Shown here in pieces: positions 59,549-64,000 of a stretch of 64,000 nt of DNA. The notes under the pieces were generated by a model. The model did no database searches, was not told the DNA's origin, and saw only the letters and a list, made by a program, of their open reading frames with translations. Position 1 is the stretch's first letter, and each line of letters begins with the position of its first letter. The DNA lies in NCBI RefSeq assembly GCF_029962835.1, contig NC_080579.1, positions 79,997,959 through 80,061,958 of the forward strand, written 5' to 3'. The DNA is from Magnolia sinica. Its lineage: Eukaryota > Streptophyta > Magnoliopsida > Magnoliales > Magnoliaceae. The position numbers and the translations under genes are program-made.

Positions 59549-60988
59549 GTGGATTGTATGACTCACGCATCTTGCATTGTGTGTTGTGATTACTATATGC
59601 CCTAGCGACATCAGGGTCGTAGCCTCTACAAGTATTTCGTGGATGGCCAGATAGGACACCGAAAATCTGTTCTACATGGGGTGCTATAGATATCCGTAGG
59701 TGAAAGTTCCTAAACCCTCTTAGTTCCAGAGGTTGCTCCAACGTTTAAACCGAGTGGATGCATGAGCACACGAGGGCCGTATACCGTTAGGCCGCGTCTC
59801 CTACTGTGTCGTGTCGGTTGGAAGGGCGTACGGCCTTACCTGCCCGAGAGGAGGGGGTAATGCTAGGCTAAGTCTGACCAACTTGAGGAATGGGTCCACT
59901 ATAGACGAGTCGGGCCCAATATTGACAGAAGGATAGTGAGGTCTCTTCCACTCACCTTATTGCGCGCGATGGGGTGGCAATCTGGTTTAGAGTGTAATAG
60001 ACCCCTGTGATTTTTCAAAGAGGAACCGTACTAATATGTGAACTTATTAAGTAGGAGTTGCATACTCATGCATTCATTTCATTCACTATCCACTCGGGTT
60101 GGTGGTGCGCAATTAATTGTTGTGTACCTTCGCATGGCCAGGATTTCGTTTGGGCGCACGACTAACCTGAGATCAGGAGTTTACTACATTGAGTCTGACT
60201 ATCCAAATTTAGGTATGAGACTGGTTTGGATAGAAGTCCCTTGTGGTGGACCTTGTAGCCTGCGATACTATGTACTATCATCCCGATTTCACACTCCTGC
60301 TTGGTCATTTTATTTGCATCGCATATTGCATTGCATCCTCAGCACGTAGTATTTAACTTACTATCTCCATATTACATAGCTAATCTACATTGCTTCCTTA
60401 GTATATGCTATTGATTTATTATAATTGCATCGCATAGCCTAGATAAGGTTGATGGTATTTATGGGCCTATCAGCATGTTTTTCGTATTATTCTGATATTG
60501 TATAATTATGGGCTTGTCAATATTTTCGCTTACTTTGATTACTTTGATATTGCTTACTTGGCACTTACCTTGTGCACACACTTATACCACCCTCTAAGCT
60601 TTTTATAAGCTTATGCATGATAGATGCGTGCAGGTGATGTTAGGATGCAGCCAATCTGAGGCCGGAGCGTGTGGTGGAACTTTTGGAGTTTTCTTTGATA
60701 TCTTCATATTGTATTTCCATTTCAGCATTATACTCAAATGATTATATTAGTGGATATGTGGTGATGATGTTGTTTTGTGATTTGGTTATGCTTGTAATTA
60801 TGATCCATTACAAAAAAAAAAAATCATACTGAAAATCCTCCTTGCAGGATCCCAAGATCGAAATCTAATGCATGCGTGCTGGGAACCGAGAATGGGGTAC
60901 TACGGAGCCTGTCGGCACCGGATTCAGCGATCGGGAATTTTGTGAGCCCGGTTTCCGAATTTGGGGCGTGACACACCCACTTCGCAGT

Positions 60989-62114
60989 GGAAGCGGATTG
61001 CGTACCGAGTAAACTCTGTGGGGCCCACCGTGATTTATGTATTTTATCTGCTCCATCAATCGATTTTACTAGATAATTTTATGGTTTTAGTTAAAAAATG
61101 AAGCATATCCAGAACTCAAGTGGTCGACACCATAGGAAACAGTGTGAATTGAATGTCTACTGTTGAAAAATTCATGAGAGTCGCAGAAGTTTTGAATAGA
61201 TATGATATTTGTTTTTCCCTTCATCCATGTTTTTTTATATTACGAACAGGTTGGATGACAAATAAACATCACTCTTTCCTTTGGTATGGTTCACTTGAGC
61301 TTTGGATATCCTTTAATTTTGGGGTTAAACCTTGAAATGAGCTGAAAAAATGAATGGACGGCATATATAAATCACATACATTCACGATGGACCCAACAAA
61401 GTTTACTTAGTAAGATAAGAGCTTACTTAGTAGGGCTGAAAGTTGAGCGGGTTCAACCCGACCGACCAGTAACTAACCCGACAATGGGTTGGGCTCCGGC
61501 AGGATATGTTGGGTTCTCGAGCTTGGACTATACAAACACCAACCCAATAAAACTTGGGTTGGGCTCGGGTTGCCCGACCTAACCCGAACCCGATTGATAA
61601 ATAAGTAACCTATAAATTATAATTGAATACATATCTTCTGTGTTGAAGGCATAAGAAATTCCAGTGCCATCGGCTTTCATTGGTCCACGTCATTTCCAAT
61701 TACTCAAGCTAACAAAATGTGATAGATTTCTCTCTCAAATAGATTGTGTGCTACACAATACGACTTTTAAAGGCGTAGTTTTATATTTTAACTGATTTGT
61801 TTAAAAAAGTGAAGTTCTTTACGATAAATAACTACATATATAATTAACAAAATCATAGGTTAAATAATATATATATATATATATATATATAACGTGTATT
61901 GAAAATATAATAGACTAATATAATAACAAAAATATTAGTATGCATCAACCCCACCGAGCCCGCTTGGGCTGGGCTTGGGTTGAAAAGTCCTAACCCGAGG
62001 TTGGGTTGGGTTGGGTTGGGTTGGGTTAGGTTAGGGTTGAAGCCCAGCCCAACCCACCCGACTTTCAGCCCTAGTACTGAGTAACTCATTACGTAAGTAT
62101 GCAATCCGATTTCC
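60989..62114. mobile_element. Fold-back element with GGAAGCGGATTG ends, carrying nested MITEs
   Basis: The left end GGAAGCGGATTGCGTAC (60989-61005) matches the complement of 62097-62114 (GGAAATCGGATTGCATAC). A MITE-core copy lies at 61019-61395 (GTGGGGCCCACCGTGATTTA to CACATACATTCACGATGG), and a hAT-like MITE is inserted at 61431. The ends resemble those of 53924-54542. Confidence 0.65.
61431..62073. mobile_element. hAT-like MITE, nested
   Basis: The inverted ends are TAGGGCTGAAAGTTG and the complement of CGACTTTCAGCCCTA. The flanking octamers TTACTTAG / GTACTGAG agree at 6 of 8. The interior has GGGTTGGGTTGGG-type repeats at both ends and a TA run near 61870. It is related in style to 42636-43033. 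Confidence 0.8.
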
Positions 62115-62200
62115 TTCGTGGGCTCTGGGGTCTGGATGTGGATTAGTTGTTGAACTCGACAGTAGCGAGTCTCACTACTGAAGTGACGTCATCGTATTAT

Positions 62201-62865
62201 ATGGGCCCCACCATTATTTATGTGTTGTGTCTACACCGTCCATCCATTTGGGGAGATCATTTTAGGGCAATGTCCAAAGAATGAGGCAGATACAGATACA
62301 AAGCTCAAGTGGACCTACATAGAAAATGGTGGGGATTAAACACATGAAAAACTTCTCTGGACAACATAAAAGTTTCAACGGTGGGCATCACTATCCCCAC
62401 CGTTTTCCCTGGTGGGTCCACTTGAACTTTGGATCTGCCTAATTCTTTGGCTCATTGCCTAAAATGATATCTCCAAATGGATGGATGTGTGGATACAATA
62501 CATACATCATGGTGGGGCCCAAAGAACGTGGTGACTTCAATTCAGGAGTGAGACTAGCCTAAGTTGCGCTGGTGACACTGCCACCAGCCAGGTGGCTAGT
62601 GGTTGGTGCTATGTGGACCCCGCCATGATGGATGAAGGGAGAAAACAAATATCAGCTTGATCCAAAACTTTTGTGGCCCCTAAGAAGTTTTTAACGGTGG
62701 GCGTTCAATCAACACCGTGTGGTCCATTTAAGACTTGGGTCAACCTCATTTTTGGGTTCATGCCATAAAATGATCCGAACAACATAGATGAAAAACATAC
62801 TTCATGGTGGGGCACACAGAGCTGCGACCACTAGCCATTGGCTAGTGTAAGGGTCACTAGCTAAT
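62201..62865. mobile_element. Two fold-back MITE copies
   Basis: 62201-62521 runs GGGCCCCACCATTATTTATG to CATACATCATGGTGGGGCCC, with TACACCGTCCATCCATTTGG mirrored by CCAAATGGATGGATGTGTGG. About 62551-62865 is a second, partial core whose outer ends carry GGTGGCTAGTGG and CCACTAGCCATTGGC palindromes. Confidence 0.75.
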
Positions 62866-62907
62866 TCGTTTCGATATACATCATAGTAGAGCATTTAATT
62901 AACAGTG

Positions 62908-63735
62908 TGCCGTCCCAACTGGGTGCATTTAAACTCGGTCCTGAATCGTCGATCAAAATCCAACTATGAATCGTGCTATCTTCTGTGATTCAGTTTTTGG
63001 CAAGTCATTTCGTGTTGCCAACCGTTGAAATTCTTTGGTGTAATCCATGACAGTTCGATTCCCCTTGTCGATAATTTTGGTATTGTTAGAATAATACCTA
63101 CTCGTAATCACTAGGGAGGAATCGTGATCGAAGAAGGCGCCTCATCCATGGCTATGATGAGATGGGCGTCTTGTTCTGTCGGGTACGTGAGAGTTGTAAT
63201 TGCTTCCACCATGCAAAAGCACCGAATTTTAATTTGAATGCTACTAATTTCACCTTTTTATGCTCTAGCACATCCATGTAATTAAAATAACGTTATACTT
63301 TGGCTAGCTAATCGAAGAAATCTTATATACGTAATAATCCATTAAAAATAGGAAGTTCGGCCTTACCTCAATAGTATCTTTCAGCACAATCTAGACTATC
63401 GACTAATGGATTGGTCGTCGAGCAAAGACTTCATCAAGGTCCTTATTACTAGAGCTCGTATTATCTGGTGTAGCCCTATGATTCACCACTCGTAGTGCAC
63501 TATGGAAACCAGGGTTATGTCGTATAGCAATTACGGGCGGTTGCGCATGACTCTGGGCTGGGGGCAGAATCAGCGCATCCGCAAGATGGTCAAAGATTGT
63601 CTGCAGAACTTACATGGTCAACTAACTCTCCCGGTGGAAAGCTTCTATTCTTTCCGAAAAATAACGAATCCTTTGATCACCGTCCAAAGAATTTTAGTTC
63701 ATACATTCGTTATTTGCCATCAGCCCGATAGGAGT
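62908..63735 (-). pseudogene. Gag remnant of a second copy of the intronic gypsy family
   Basis: It is collinear with about 36687-37510 (for example AACCGTTGAAATTCTT, GAAGAAGGCGCCTCATCC, CTCTCCCGGTGGAAAGCTTC). Many substitutions and indels leave no open gag frame. Homology stops at 62908, so everything after the capsid region is missing: a truncated element, older than the one at 32335. Confidence 0.85.
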
Positions 63736-63751
63736 CCTCGCTCTGATATCA
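63736..63751 (-). other. Primer-binding site of the truncated gypsy copy
   Basis: The minus strand reads TGATATCAGAGCGAGG, an iMet-type site with one change, 3 nt from the LTR. Confidence 0.85.
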
Positions 63752-63754
63752 ATT

Positions 63755-64000
63755 TGACGCAGGGATGAACGTAATGAAGTCGATCACTGTCTTCCTCAAG
63801 GATGACTACTCCGAATCCACGGAGCTTCTCTGGACTCCTCACAGATATTTCTTGAATCCACAAGGAAAAAAGCAAGTAAAATAGAAATAAATTCTATAAA
63901 ATTCATAATTTAATTATTGAAATAAATGAGTCTACAACCCTTTAAATAAGGATACCAAGCCTTGGAAGATGTTTTAAAATTAAACTACAACTAAAACTCT
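63755..64000 (-). repeat. 5' LTR of the truncated gypsy copy (cut by window end)
   Basis: It starts TGACGCAGGGATGAACGTAA and follows 37529 onward. A ~22-bp segment (TCGATCACTGTCTTCCTC region) is absent from the other copies. Confidence 0.88.

Larger units (their letters stand above)
55015..60973 (+). mobile_element. Giant (6.0 kb) solo LTR, copy 2
   Basis: It begins TGTGAGACTCG and ends GGGGCGTGACA, flanked by a perfect CACCC duplication (55010-55014 and 60974-60978). It is the inverted homologue of 335-6249. Both termini align strongly, for example GTTCCGTA..TT.C.GCGATC at the start and GGGGTACTACGGAGC near the end, and the same order of internal repeat fields is kept. No gag-pol, and neither terminus is repeated inside, so it is a single LTR. 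An ORF of 103 codons (60038-60349) has a counterpart at 995-1306 but looks neutral. Confidence 0.88.

Noticed and set aside
995-60349. Matching 103-codon ORFs at 995-1306 (-) and 60038-60349 (+) as a conserved small gene
   Set aside because: They are homologous because they lie in the two giant LTR copies. They differ at about 17 of 103 residues, with most nucleotide changes altering the amino acid, and the second begins with GTG. This looks like neutral drift of an ORF open by chance.

Overview
The window is nuclear DNA of a flowering plant. It has intron-containing host sequence, Athila- and chromovirus-type Ty3/gypsy LTR elements, L1-type LINE and tRNA-derived SINE sequence, and MITEs. A dispersed motif resembling GGGCCCACCATGATGTATG / ATCCACACCGTCCATCC recurs throughout. 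I infer a magnoliid or other early-diverging angiosperm from that motif, but this is not proven. Only one host gene is well supported; almost everything else is transposable-element DNA, much of it nested.

Positions 1-24373 are a retrotransposon nest. The outer element is a minus-strand Athila-like element. Its right LTR is 23036-24373, and its left LTR is cut by the window edge and split at 334/6255 by a 5.9-kb solo LTR (335-6249, TSD GTGAA). Its interior keeps Athila ends (PPT, PBS), but instead of gag-pol it carries remnants of an acidic protein I do not recognise (8601-10295). A further LTR-like segment (about 10790-22540) holds a complete but dead plus-strand Athila-like element (11164-21182, TSD GCCAC) with gag, protease, RT, RNase H and integrase remnants. 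Positions 24374-30106 are intergenic, with a degenerate tandem array at 26210-27260.

At 30600-48245 lies a two-exon F-box gene (SKIP28/SKIP14-like, 322 aa: N-terminal F-box, LRR-like middle, C-terminal Cys-rich region). A MITE lies just upstream of its ATG. The 16.7-kb intron is itself a nest: an LTR-like piece with a primer-binding site, a LINE hit by a SINE (11-bp TSD) and by a young Ty3/gypsy element (32335-38212, TSD AATGT, two 684-bp LTRs with 6 differences), a chromodomain-integrase relic, two hAT-like MITEs, a near-perfect 0.7-kb duplication, a SINE and a three-unit tandem repeat next to exon 2.

Positions 48530-64000 hold no supported gene. They contain a 1.8-kb solo LTR (49901-51725, TSD TCAAC), fold-back elements, a second giant solo LTR (55015-60973, TSD CACCC) homologous and inverted to the one at 335-6249, nested MITEs, and the truncated 5' end of a second copy of the intronic gypsy family (62908-64000). 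No CRISPR array, rRNA gene or complete tRNA gene was seen. Boundaries given with matching TSDs are firm; identity percentages are counted by eye; family names rest on motif recognition.
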